DNA of 64,000 nucleotides from CAVSSX01 sp963730735. Its GTDB lineage: Bacteria; Actinomycetota; Acidimicrobiia; Acidimicrobiales; RAAP-2. This document shows, piece after piece, positions 7,750 through 15,849 of this stretch (within the stretch, counting starts at the first letter, position 1; every line of letters begins with the position of its first letter). A model generated the notes under the pieces. It was not told the origin of the DNA. It worked only from the letters and a program-made list of their open reading frames with translations, and did no database searches. Position numbers and translations under genes: made by a program. Location: contig CAVSSX010000007.1 of NCBI GenBank assembly GCA_963730735.1, positions 1,426,001 through 1,490,000 on the forward strand, read 5' to 3'.

Positions 7750-8624
7750 TAGATCTTGCGGATCGGGCTCGAGAAGGCCCACCCGTAGGCGAAGTTCATG
7801 AAGCAGCCGTCCAGGGTGTCGAAGAGGCACATGCCGGCGGCAAAGAGGATGGGCAGGCACAGGACGGCCCAGAAGGGGAGGCCACCGGCCACGGCCGTGC
7901 CCGAGAGCACCAACAGCGCCACCTCCGAGGCGGTATCGAAACCCAACCCGAACAGGACGCCGACCGGGTACATCTTCCAGGGCGTGTCGACCCGGCGGGC
8001 CAGGGGCCCGAAGAACCGGTTCATCACGCCGCGTTCCTGCAGCCGACGCTCGAGCTGTTCCTCGTCGAACGTCCCTCGGCGCATCTCCCCGATGCTGGTG
8101 ACGATCGAGCGCAGGACGAGGACGTTGAGGAGCGCGATGACGTAGAGGAAGGTCCCCGACACCGAGGTGCCGACGATCCCGGTGATCCGGTGCAGGCTCG
8201 ATCCGCCGTCTTGGACCTGGCCGTCGAGGGCCCGGATGCCGAAGTTCAGCAGGACGGCCAGGGCGAAGACCACCGTCGAGTGACCCAACGAGAAGAAGAA
8301 GCCCACGCTGGTCGGACGCTGGCCGCCGGCCATGAGCTTGCGCGTCGTGTTGTCGATGGCCGAGATGTGGTCGGCGTCGAATGCATGACGCATCCCGAGC
8401 GTCAGGGCCAGCAGCCCGGTACCGATGCCGAACACTTCGGTCGACGAGAGCCGGTAGTCGTGGGGGGCGGCGGCGAAGAGCAGGGCGAAGCCCACGACGA
8501 ACAGGGTGACGATCGTCACGCCCATTCCGGCCAGCCGGGACCACTCGCCAGGAGTGAGCGAACGGCGCAACGTCCCGAACCGCCGGTCGGTGCCGACGCT
8601 CCGCCGTGCGCGGGTGGCGACCAC
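7431..8624 (-). CDS. NiCoT-family nickel/cobalt permease
   Basis: Membrane permease importing Ni2+ or Co2+, about 397 residues from GTG 8624. The family hallmark HX4DH is present as RHAFDADHI in helix II (His about residue 80). The other signatures are also visible: LGFDTASE, GMCLFDTLDG and the NFAYGWAFSSPIRKIYYN segment, with eight hydrophobic helices. The start is uncertain: ATG 8525 would put helix I at the very N-terminus, while GTG 8624 keeps the LTPGEWSRLAGM lead-in common in relatives; neither has a strong ribosome site. A Nur-like box lies 30-57 bases upstream of GTG 8624, which suggests nickel-responsive repression. No urease or hydrogenase genes are in view. Confidence 0.93.
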   Translation of the reverse strand: MVATRARRSVGTDRRFGTLRRSLTPGEWSRLAGMGVTIVTLFVVGFALLFAAAPHDYRLSSTEVFGIGTGLLALTLGMRHAFDADHISAIDNTTRKLMAGGQRPTSVGFFFSLGHSTVVFALAVLLNFGIRALDGQVQDGGSSLHRITGIVGTSVSGTFLYVIALLNVLVLRSIVTSIGEMRRGTFDEEQLERRLQERGVMNRFFGPLARRVDTPWKMYPVGVLFGLGFDTASEVALLVLSGTAVAGGLPFWAVLCLPILFAAGMCLFDTLDGCFMNFAYGWAFSSPIRKIYYNVIITGISVAVAVIIGTIELCGLAASELDLHGPFWSTVSRFNINTAGFLVVGLIALTWVVALAVWRFGNVEEKWQPPTLPPTAPATVGVDEATTDDAREFLAHH

Positions 8625-8653
8625 CCGGTCACGTTGCCCTAACTGCGAACAGT

Positions 8654-8681
8654 TTGCAAGTGCATCGCAACGGCATCGCAG
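8654..8681 (-). promoter_or_regulatory. Nur-like nickel-repressor box
   Basis: TTGCAA (8654-8659), five bases, TCGCAA (8665-8670): one mismatch from the TTGCAA-N5-TTGCAA operator described for the Fur-family nickel regulator Nur in Streptomyces. A third half-site TCGCAG (8676-8681) continues the same 11-base spacing. It lies immediately upstream of the nickel permease, the expected target. Confidence 0.65.
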
Positions 8682-8909
8682 GTGTCGCCGGCGGGCACCG
8701 GGGGATGGTTGCAGAGGGGCGCGCCCGAGGGGTACGTTGCCACCACCTTCGGCAGTGAGGGTGAGTCGTCCCCGGGAGCCGCACGCAATGCCGTGTGCTT
8801 TTCTGCCCAGTCGTTCCACTGCCGTGGCTGCGTGCCGCCCCGCCGACCCGGCGCCCGGTGCTGCGGTGGGGCCGCGTGGATCCGGTCGCTTGCCTCGCGG
8901 CTGCGGCCA

Positions 8910-9485
8910 GTGACGACCGTGTCGGGCGGGAGCCAGGCGGGGCCGACGAGCGATCGTCCGCCCTGGCCGAGTTGCGCCGACCAGGCGTTCGAGGAGTGCT
9001 ATCGGGAGCACAGCCCGAGCGTCCAGCGGCTGGCCCAGCACCTGTGCGGGTCGAGGCTGGCCCCCGACGTCACCCAAGAGGTGTTCCTGCTCCTCTGGCG
9101 GCATCCGACGAAGTTCGACCCGACCAAGGGTTCCATGCGTTCGCTACTCCTCACCGTGACTCGTCACAAGGCGATCGATCTCATGCGCTCGGACGGGGCT
9201 CGGGCGTTGAGGGAACGCCGCTCGGCCGCTCCCGAGACCTCCCTCGCCGACGTCGAGGGGAGTGTGGTGGCCCGGGAGGAGGCGGCTCGGATCGCCCAGG
9301 CCATTGACGCGTTGCCGGCGCGCCAACGCGCTGCAGTGCGTACGGTGTTCTATGACGACTGCTCCTATCGAGCGGCCGCCGTGGTCCTGCGACAACCGGA
9401 AGGGACCACCAAATCACAGGTGCGTGCCGCCCTGGGAACGTTGCGCTCGCCGTCCAGCGGACTGTCCGAGCGGTCACCTCGCTGA
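8910..9485 (+). CDS. ECF-type RNA polymerase sigma factor
   Basis: About 191 residues with the two-domain ECF layout. Region 2 spans roughly residues 30-90, with DVTQEVFLLLWRHP and the -10-binding SLLLTVTRHKAIDLMRS. Region 4 spans 120-185 (IDALPARQRAAV...YRAAAVVLRQPEGTTKSQVRAAL). The helix-turn-helix is slightly divergent from the usual LPEGTVKSR. GTG 8910 was chosen as the first start downstream of GC-rich non-homologous sequence; GTG 8919 is equally possible and no good ribosome site is seen. No anti-sigma gene follows; a DUF998 membrane protein is next on the strand, 83 bases on, and might serve as membrane partner (inference). Confidence 0.82.
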   Translation: MTTVSGGSQAGPTSDRPPWPSCADQAFEECYREHSPSVQRLAQHLCGSRLAPDVTQEVFLLLWRHPTKFDPTKGSMRSLLLTVTRHKAIDLMRSDGARALRERRSAAPETSLADVEGSVVAREEAARIAQAIDALPARQRAAVRTVFYDDCSYRAAAVVLRQPEGTTKSQVRAALGTLRSPSSGLSERSPR

Positions 9486-9568
9486 CCGGCGTCGATCGCC
9501 GGGTGAGCAGACCATCGGGCGTCGAGCCAGCACGACCAGGGCGTCACGGCCTCGTGTCGTCCGCTGAC

Positions 9569-10183
9569 ATGGCCTCACGCCGCGTCCCCTGGTGGGCCAT
9601 GTTGGCGTCGGCACTCGCCCCTTGTCTGATCATCGGGGGCTGGGCGATCGCCGGGACGCTCCAACCTCCGGGCTACGACCCGGTACGCGACACGATCAGC
9701 GATTTGGCGTCGTTGGGCGCCTCCCACCGGTGGGTCATGACGCTGGGGTTGGCGGGAGCGGGGGCCTGCTACGTCGTCATCGCCGCCGGTCTGCGCCCTG
9801 CAGCCCCGCTCGGTCGGGTCGTCCTCGGGATCGGCGGGCTCGGGACCTTCCTGGTCGCGGCCTTCCCGCAGCCCGTGGTCGGGAATTCGGTGGCCCACAC
9901 CGCGGCCGCCACCCTGGCACTGATCGCCATGGCCATCTGGCCGGCGTTCGGGTCGACCAGGCGTCCCGGAGCGCGGCTGCTGTCGCCCGGGCCCTCGGCC
10001 ATCGCCGTCTCGATCATGCTGGCGTCGGTTGCGTGGTTCGCCCTGGAGCTCCACGGTGGCCAGCGAGGACTGGCCGAGCGCGTGGCCACCGGCACCGAGT
10101 CGCTCTGGCCGTTCGTCGTTGTCGCGGCCACCAGCGGGGTCGGGAGCGAGCATCGGGCCGGGAAGGGACACGCAGGCGGCTGA
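9569..10183 (+). CDS. DUF998-family membrane protein
   Basis: 204 residues with six hydrophobic helices. The first helices match DUF998: APCLIIGGWAIAGTLQPPGYDPVRDTISDLA contains the family's YDPxxxxISxLG-like motif between helices I and II, then SHRWVMTLGLAGAG. The protein is integral to the cytoplasmic membrane and its function is unknown. The frame opens earlier (9503, or GTG 9554), but the similarity starts at ATG 9569. It probably shares a transcript with the sigma factor. Confidence 0.7.
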   Translation: MASRRVPWWAMLASALAPCLIIGGWAIAGTLQPPGYDPVRDTISDLASLGASHRWVMTLGLAGAGACYVVIAAGLRPAAPLGRVVLGIGGLGTFLVAAFPQPVVGNSVAHTAAATLALIAMAIWPAFGSTRRPGARLLSPGPSAIAVSIMLASVAWFALELHGGQRGLAERVATGTESLWPFVVVAATSGVGSEHRAGKGHAGG

Positions 10184-10476
10184 CCGACCGGGGCAACGCT
10201 CGATGCGAACCGAACTCACGTTCCCTCGCCTCGGCCTGGCGGGCTGGCTGGCTCGACCCGTCCTGCGAGCGCAACAGCTGACGCCGTCCGGCGCCCGGGA
10301 TCGACGAAGGACGTGGCGCCATCCGCGGAACCAGCCGGCGACGAAGAAAGGGCATCGAACGAGGTCGGGCCGAGCACGAGGGAACGGGGAAACATGCCCA
10401 CGTCCACTCGTCGGCGACGCACCGTCCGAACTGCAGAGAGGGCTGGCGGCCGGGATCGACAGCATCGGAGGGCACG

Positions 10477-11216
10477 ATGACCCAGCACGCGGAACCCATA
10501 GTGGACGATATCGAGGCCGTCCTCGCTGACCAGCGGTCTGGCCGGGTCGGTGGAGGCGCTCTTCTCGGCCGGCGGTCTCGCCGAGACCCTCCGCTGCGTC
10601 GTGGACGTGACGGTGACGACGATCCGGGCGTGCGACTTCGCCGGTTTTGCCGTGCTCACCGACGATCTGTTCGATACGGCGGCCCACACCGATCCGGTCG
10701 TGGTCAAGGTGGATGCGCTGCAGTGCCGATTCGGCGAGGGGCCGTGCATCGACGCGGCCGACTCGTCGGCGGTGGTCATCGCCGACGTGCTGGTCGACGA
10801 TCCCCGATGGCCGAGGTTCGGTCCCGCGGCCCACGCCGCCGGCATCCGGAGCGCATTGGCCGTTCCCCTCTCCATGGCCAAGGGAAAGGGGATCCTCACT
10901 GCCTACTCCCGTTCCGGCGATGCCTTCGGGGGCGTCGAGCGAGCCCGGGGGGTCGTCCTGGCCCAGATGGCAGGCGCCGCGCTCGGCGTCGGCCCGGGAA
11001 CGGGAAGACGAAGGGGCCCGGGCGCACACGCTCAGGGCCGGGCTGGCGACCCGGGAGATGATCGGCCGGGCCGAGGGGATCCTCATGGAGCGCGAGCGCA
11101 TCAACTCCGACGAGGCGTTCGACATCCTGCGCCGGTCGTCCCAGCTTCAGAACGTGAAGCTCCGTGAGGTCGCCCGGCGACTCATCGAAACTGGTGAGCG
11201 GCCGCCGACGGCGTAG
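10477..11216 (+). CDS. GAF and ANTAR domain regulator, two frameshifts
   Basis: An ATG with GGAGGG five bases upstream starts MTQHAEPIVDDIEAVLADQ. Homology then moves to the next frame near 10535 (LAGSVEALFSAGGLAETL), giving a GAF domain (about residues 35-165: CRFGEGPCIDAAD, WPRFGPAAHAAGIRSALAVPL). A second +1 shift near 11000 leads into an ANTAR RNA-binding domain (ATREMIGRAEGILMERERI, LRRSSQLQNVKLREVARRL). The order GAF-ANTAR and the ~246-residue length are typical of actinobacterial antiterminators that sense a small ligand and bind paired hairpins in nascent RNA. Both breaks are single extra bases. A stable hairpin follows the stop. Confidence 0.8.
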
Positions 11217-11218
11217 CC

Positions 11219-11254
11219 GTCGTGCCGGGCGATCCTCCGAGCGTCCGGCACGAC
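11219..11254 (+). terminator. Hairpin after the ANTAR gene
   Basis: GTCGTGCCGG (11219-11228) and its exact complement CCGGCACGAC (11245-11254) form a 10-bp GC-rich stem with a 16-base loop, starting two bases after the stop codon. There is no U-run, as is common for actinobacterial terminators. Confidence 0.6.
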
Positions 11255-11393
11255 CGCAGGTTCCCCGGCGCCGGGATTCTGAGCGACGTCGGGGACCGGC
11301 GAAGCGCTGTCGTACGAATGCTTAATCCGTTCTTGCCGACAGATCCGGACCCCCAATAGCGACGACTGCCGCTCGCTCGAAAGGTGGGGTTCC

Positions 11394-13723
11394 GTGGCAC
11401 TGCGACACACCGAAGGTCGAAAGTTCCAACCGTTCGGGGGACGCTCGAGGATCGCCAAGATCCTGCTGTCGCTCGTAGCGTCGATCACCTTGGCCACCTT
11501 CGGCGCCGGTCTGGCCGTGACGGTGGCCGGAGCCGTGGCCACGAACGGCCCGGCGACCAACATCCCGAGCGGGAACAGCGGCACCACCATCGATCCGCTG
11601 CAGTACAACTGCGGCAACGACGCGCCGACCTGCGGCCAGGTGGGGGAGTCGTACGGCTTCTACAACAGCACCAACGTCGACCTCCTCTATTCGCGAGGAC
11701 TACTACTGTGACCCGTCGGTCGCCTCGCACGCCGCCACCGGCTGCGAGGCCGGCACGGCGGCGTCGGCCAATCCAACCGGGGACTCGGCGAACGGGACGT
11801 CCCTCGGCAACACCACCCACGGGGACACCCTGTACATCCCCGTTCCCCTGTTCGCCAACCCACCACCGACCCAGTGCACGGCGACGGCGACTTGTATCGA
11901 CCATCCGCCGACCATCGACCTGTCCCAGATCGCCGGTGCCCTACCGGGCAACCCCTCGCCGGCGAGTCTCTACAACGTCCCCATCCCGGCCCATAACCAC
12001 GTCGTGGCGACGAGGAACAACGGCCTGCCTGAGTGGTGGAACGTCGAGGTCGTGGCGACCGCCGATCCGGCTACCTTCAACTCGCTGACGAGCGCCTCGG
12101 CGATCAACGCGGCGGTGACGGCCGGGCAAGGCCACGCCGGTGCCGACGAACGCCTTCTTGTTCTTCCAGGTGTTGCCGGGCACGGTGCCGGCGGCGCAGG
12201 CGTCGAATCTGACGGCGACGGCGCCCCCGGGCCCGGCCGTGGCTACCGCCCCGGATGATCCGCCGGCCAGTCAGGTGGAGTCCGGTCAGACTTTCAACAA
12301 CCTCAACAACGACTGTGGTGCGACCGCTCCGCTGTGCCAGAACATCGGGATCAGCCACGACTGGATCGCCGGTCAGGACGTTGAGGCGCTCTATACCGAG
12401 CAGTACTTTTGCGACACATCGGTCGCCGTCAGCGGCATCCACCGGCTGTGAAGCTGGAGCAGCGCCGACCAAGGTGCCGCCGGGCGTGGCCGACCCGACT
12501 GCGCCGTCGCCGACGGTGACCAACAGTCAAATCGACCCGCTGTACATCCCGGTCCCGCTGTACTCGACCCCACCGGTGACGTACAACCAGTGCTCGAGTG
12601 CCATCGTGTGCATCGACCACCCGGCCACGATCGACCTGTCGCGGTTGGCCAGCGTCCTCGGGGTTGCCGCCAGCACCTGGACAACGTGCCGTTGCCGGGC
12701 CATGACCACCTCCTGACCACCCGCAACGGTGACCAGCCGGAGTGGTGGAACGTGGTGGTCATTCCGGTGACCTCGCCGCAAGGCCTGGCCTCGGTCGAGA
12801 ACGCCAAGAGTTACTCGGCCGTCAAGGCCCTCGAGAACGTGTCCGGGAGTGGCATCGGTGCCGGCGGGTTCGGTGAGGTGCCGACCAACGCCTACCTGTG
12901 GTTCCAGACCCTGCCGGGGGCCAGCACGCCGACGCCGGGCCCGGTGACGACCAACTGCATGGCCAAGATCCCCTCGGGCTCCATCGTGGGTGGGGCGGCG
13001 GTCGACGACGGGACCGGCTACTACGAGGTCGACTCGGCGGGTGACGTCGCCGCCTTCGGTGCGGCCACCTGCTACGGCGCGATGACCGGGCAGCACCTCA
13101 ACCAGCCGATCGTCGGGATGGCCGTGGACCGGACCACCGGTGGCTATTGGCTCGTCGGGTCCGACGGCGGGGTATTCGCCTTCAACGCCCCGTTCCTGGG
13201 GTCCACCGGTGGGCTGAAGCTGAACAAGCCGGTGGTGGCCATGACGGCGACCTTGAACGGCACCGGTTACTACCTGACGGCTTCCGACGGCGGGGTGTTC
13301 GCCTACAACGCACCCTTCCAGGGCTCGATGGGCGGCAAGCCGCTGAACAAGCCGGTCGTCGGCATGGGGCTCGATCGGACCACCGGTGGCTACTGGCTGG
13401 TGGCTTCCGACGGCGGGGTGTTCGCCTACAACGCGCCCTTCCAGGGTTCGACGGGCAACCTGCACCTCAACAAGCCGGTGGTGGGCATCGCCCCCGTGTC
13501 CGATGGGTCCGGGTACCGGTTGGTCGCCTCCGACGGAGGGGTGTTCGCCTACAACGCTCCCTTCTACGGCTCGGCGGCCAGCCTGACGCTGAACAAGCCG
13601 GTGGTCATGGGCCTCAACAACAACTCGTACGACGGGTACTGGTTGGTAGCGTCCGACGGTGGCGTCTTCTCCTACGGGCCGCCGGGACCGATGGTCATGC
13701 CGTTCTACGGATCCGCCAGCTAG
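11394..13723 (+). pseudogene. Secreted protein: duplicated unknown domain plus propeller-like repeats, four frameshifts
   Basis: GTG 11394, with an AAAGGTGGGG ribosome site, starts a Sec signal peptide (basic RRK-type head, hydrophobic KILLSLVASITLATFGAGLA, Ala-rich cleavage region). Two copies of a ~220-residue domain follow (about 11550-12170 and 12260-12930). Each has the order Cys-rich start, LYxxExYxCD, LYIPVPL, CIDHPxTIDLS, NVPxPxHxH, TRNxxxPEWWNV and VPTNxxLxFQxLPG. The last 250 residues are six ~47-residue repeats. Homology changes frame near 11693, 12128, 12430 and 12680. The region is followed by a strong hairpin. Function is unknown; a cell-surface or extracellular role is inferred. 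Confidence 0.72.
12978..13720 (+). repeat. Six-unit GYWLVASDGGVF repeat region
   Basis: Six in-frame units of roughly 47 codons, consensus GYWLVASDGGVFAYNAPF followed by a Gly/Ser turn and LNKPVVGM, forming the C-terminus of the secreted protein. The first unit is the most divergent (GYYEVDSAGDVAAFGAA). Tandem aromatic/glycine blades of this type are predicted to fold as a beta-propeller and are frequent in extracellular proteins of Acidimicrobiia. Confidence 0.8.
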
Positions 13724-13735
13724 TCGGAGCTGCGG

Positions 13736-13778
13736 GACACGGCCACCGGGGGAGCAACCGCTCCCCGGTGGCCGTGTC
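13736..13778 (+). terminator. Strong hairpin after the repeat protein
   Basis: GACACGGCCACCGGGGGAGC pairs with GCTCCCCGGTGGCCGTGTC (one bulged G), loop AACC, 13 bases after the stop. It is a very stable GC-rich stem without a U-tract, and also lies at the convergent junction with the PPOX gene. Confidence 0.75.
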
Positions 13779-13851
13779 GTCGCGCCCGGACCCGAGCGGT
13801 GCGGTCCGCGAGCACGGCGGAAAGCCGCCGGTCCGGAGCCGCCTGGCGGCG

Positions 13852-14279
13852 TCAGTCGGAGGACCCCGAGTAGTCGGCGGTGCGCCACGCGTCGGGCACG
13901 AGCTCGATGGTCACGTCGTCGGCGCCGGCCGTGGCGGCCATGAACTCGTCACCCCCGTCGCGACCCAGATAGCGCCGGGCTAGTTCCCGCCGTTCGTCCT
14001 CGTCGGATGGTCCGACGATCGTGGCCGCACCCTCGACGGCGACGTACCTATAGGGCGGGGCCTCCGACTGGGCCACCAGACTCATACGACCGCTGTGCTC
14101 GATGAGCCCGGCCTTGCGCGAGGTTCGCCCGGTCATGACGCGGATCGGGCCGCCCGGTTCGTAGGCGTACCAGACCGGTAGCGCCAGCGGGCCGTGGCCG
14201 GGTCGTCCACAGCCACGATGCCCACGTGGACCTCGGCTAAAAAGGCCTCGCGTTCCTCGGTCGTCATGTGCAGTGGCAT
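13852..14279 (-). CDS. Pyridoxamine 5'-phosphate oxidase-family protein, one frameshift near 14200
   Basis: ATG 14279 with a GGAG site starts MPLHMTTEEREAFLAEVHVGIVAVDD. One missing base near 14200 moves the homology to the frame reading HGPLALPVWYAYEPGG and continuing to the stop at 13852. The ~143-residue product is a split-barrel flavin-binding protein of the PPOX/F420-dependent type: WYAYEPGGPIRVMTGRTSRKAGLIE is the flavin-phosphate strand, RYVAVEGAATIVG the following barrel strand. These proteins reduce small molecules with FMN or F420, or bind heme. The exact cofactor cannot be decided here. Confidence 0.78.
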
Positions 14280-14450
14280 GCGGTTGCTCCGTTCGACGGT
14301 CTGGACTGAAAACATACCAAATGGGCACCGGGGCTCCGGCGAGTGGCAGTCGTTCTACCGGGTGCGGCCGACCCGGGTCACGGCGAGGTCGCGAGACCTC
14401 CCGAAAAATCACGCGCCGTTGTCGGGTCGTCGTGGCTAGCGTCGTCCGTG

Positions 14451-14654
14451 ATGGCGTCGAACCGCAAGGTGGTGCAACTGCGGCCGTGCTGGCGCATGTC
14501 GCTCGATCCGGCCAAGAAGCAGGCGACGCAGTGCGATACCCCGCCGCGGTGGTGGGCCCGGCACGAACTCTCCGAGGGCGTCTCGATTGTCCTCATGTCG
14601 TGCGACCGCCATCGCGACTACGACCACAGCTGGCTCTCGAAGATCTCTGCCTGA
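14451..14654 (+). CDS. Hypothetical protein, 67 aa, Cys/His/Trp-rich
   Basis: A 67-codon ORF from ATG 14451 (GTG 14448 also possible) ending 32 bases before a perfect terminator hairpin, which argues that it is transcribed as a unit. It contains RPCWRM, CDTPPRWWARHELSEG and MSCDRHRDYDHSW; the spread of three Cys and four His could bind a metal. No ribosome site stronger than weak is seen and I do not recognise the family. Confidence 0.5.
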   Translation: MASNRKVVQLRPCWRMSLDPAKKQATQCDTPPRWWARHELSEGVSIVLMSCDRHRDYDHSWLSKISA

Positions 14655-14686
14655 CTCGGCACGACCGGTCGGTGCGGCACGCGACA

Positions 14687-14713
14687 GGACCCCCGGTGCC
14701 GATCCGGGGGTCC
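14687..14713 (+). terminator. Perfect 10-bp hairpin
   Basis: GGACCCCCGG (14687-14696), 7-base loop, CCGGGGGTCC (14704-14713). It is placed just after the 67-aa ORF and before the convergent MarR gene. Confidence 0.7.
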
Positions 14714-14924
14714 GTCGCCCCGCCTCCGCCGGCGAGTCACGGTGCCTTGCGGCACGGGGGTGGCGTACCCCATTTCCCGCCGCTCAAACGCAACTCGGGC
14801 CACAACGCCCTGAGACCGCCGACGTCCGGTCCTAGGGGTGGATCGGGGGATTGGCCGACTCTCATCGCAGTCCCAGTCGGCGGCGGCGACGCTCGCTCCC
14901 TTGGACGGTCGCCCCGAACGACGG

Positions 14925-15462
14925 TCAGGACTCGGCGAGGGCCGACACTCCGGCCGACCGGGCGGCGGCGATCACGTGGGTCAGGGCAGCGTGGAGCGAC
15001 TCGAGCTCGCCGAGTCCCATGCCGAGCTGGGCGATCACGGCCGGCGGGATGGCCAGGGCTTTCTGCCGGAGGGCCCGGCCGGCCGGCGTCAACTCGATGT
15101 CCAGCTGTCGTTCGTCGTCGGTGCTCCGGGTCCGGGTGACCAGGCCAGCCGACGCCAGGCGTTTGAGGAGGGGCGACAGGGTGGGGGAGTCCAGCTGCAG
15201 GAGCTGCCCCAGCTCCTTGACCGACAACGGTGCGGCACCCCACAGGGCCAACATGACGAGGTATTGGGGATGGGTCAGGCCCATGGGCTCGAGGAGGGGA
15301 CGGTAGATCGCCAGGACACTGCGGTTGGCCCCGCCGGGCGAAACAGACCTGGCGCTCCAGGGCCAACAGGTCGTCGCCCGATGGCGTGGCCGCGCTCGAC
15401 GGCCGAGGGTCTGGAGGGTCCCATTCCTCAGTGTGCCAGTTCTCCGTCACCTCAGTGGACAC
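14925..15462 (-). CDS. MarR-family transcriptional regulator, one frameshift at a C4/G4 run
   Basis: The winged-helix part reads GLTHPQYLVMLALW, then LSVKELGQLLQLDSPTLSPLLKRL (recognition helix) and RTRSTDDERQLDIELTPAG (wing), ending in a dimerisation helix at 14925. The N-terminal part (MSTEVTENWHTEEWD...LLALERQVCFA) is in the other frame. Removing one G of the GGGG run (plus strand CCCC 15329-15332) joins them as CFARRANRSVLAIYRPLLEP, giving ~178 residues. GTG 15462 is the upstream start and overlaps the operator; GTG 15450 is an alternative. The gene is divergent from a small membrane protein, and the shared operator suggests autoregulation and control of that gene in response to a small ligand. 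Confidence 0.85.
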
Positions 15463-15489
15463 GATTAGTTAATGGACGAACTAATCGTG
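15460..15489. promoter_or_regulatory. Perfect inverted-repeat operator for the MarR protein
   Basis: CACGATTAGTT (15460-15470), 8-base spacer, AACTAATCGTG (15479-15489): a perfect 11-bp inverted repeat, AT-rich against its surroundings, lying between the divergent MarR and small membrane protein genes. A further half-site-like CGTTAGTAG follows at about 15497. Confidence 0.8.
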
Positions 15490-15531
15490 TAAACTTCGTT
15501 AGTAGTCGAGGTTCGGACGAGAGGAGCAGCC

Positions 15532-15753
15532 GTGGTGACGACGGACGGGGTGGTGGGCGGGTTCCCGGTACTGATGTGGGTGCTCTGGGGCGGTCTCGCC
15601 GTGTTCTTCTGCGGCCTCTACGCCGGCGTCTACATCTGGATGCGGCGTCCCCGGTTCGGCGAGGGGGAGGGCGAGCATCGACGACGGCGGCCTCGCCCGA
15701 TGCCGGCGTCGAGCAACCGGCCGCGGCCCGGGTCGCCGAGGTGCCGACCGTGA
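15532..15753 (+). CDS. Small single-helix membrane protein under MarR control
   Basis: GTG 15532 (or GTG 15535) with GAGGAG nearby opens a 73-codon frame: a short polar start, one transmembrane helix (VLMWVLWGGLAVFFCGLYAG), then basic residues MRRPRFGEGEGE. After this the literal frame becomes Arg/Pro-rich. A shift near 15675 would give STTAASPDAGVEQPAAARVAEV and a stop at 15809, with much more protein-like composition, so the true end may be 15809. Function is unknown; the shared operator suggests co-regulation with MarR. Confidence 0.5.
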   Translation: MVTTDGVVGGFPVLMWVLWGGLAVFFCGLYAGVYIWMRRPRFGEGEGEHRRRRPRPMPASSNRPRPGSPRCRP

Positions 15754-15849
15754 CCCCGGGTCCGGGTGGGGCGTCCCGCGAGGCGTGCCGGGCTGGCCGA
15801 CCCGCCTGAAGAAGCCGGCCCCGACTCGGGGGTTGGGGTGGTGTCCGGA

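Noticed and set aside
5155..8544. 1129-codon minus-strand frame covering several genes
   Set aside because: It runs antisense to the exporter and in the wrong frame through the NiCoT and aldo/keto reductase genes, with no family similarity.
10477..11216. Programmed ribosomal frameshifting as explanation for split genes
   Set aside because: Breaks occur in many unrelated genes, at varied positions, without slippery heptamers or consistent downstream structure.
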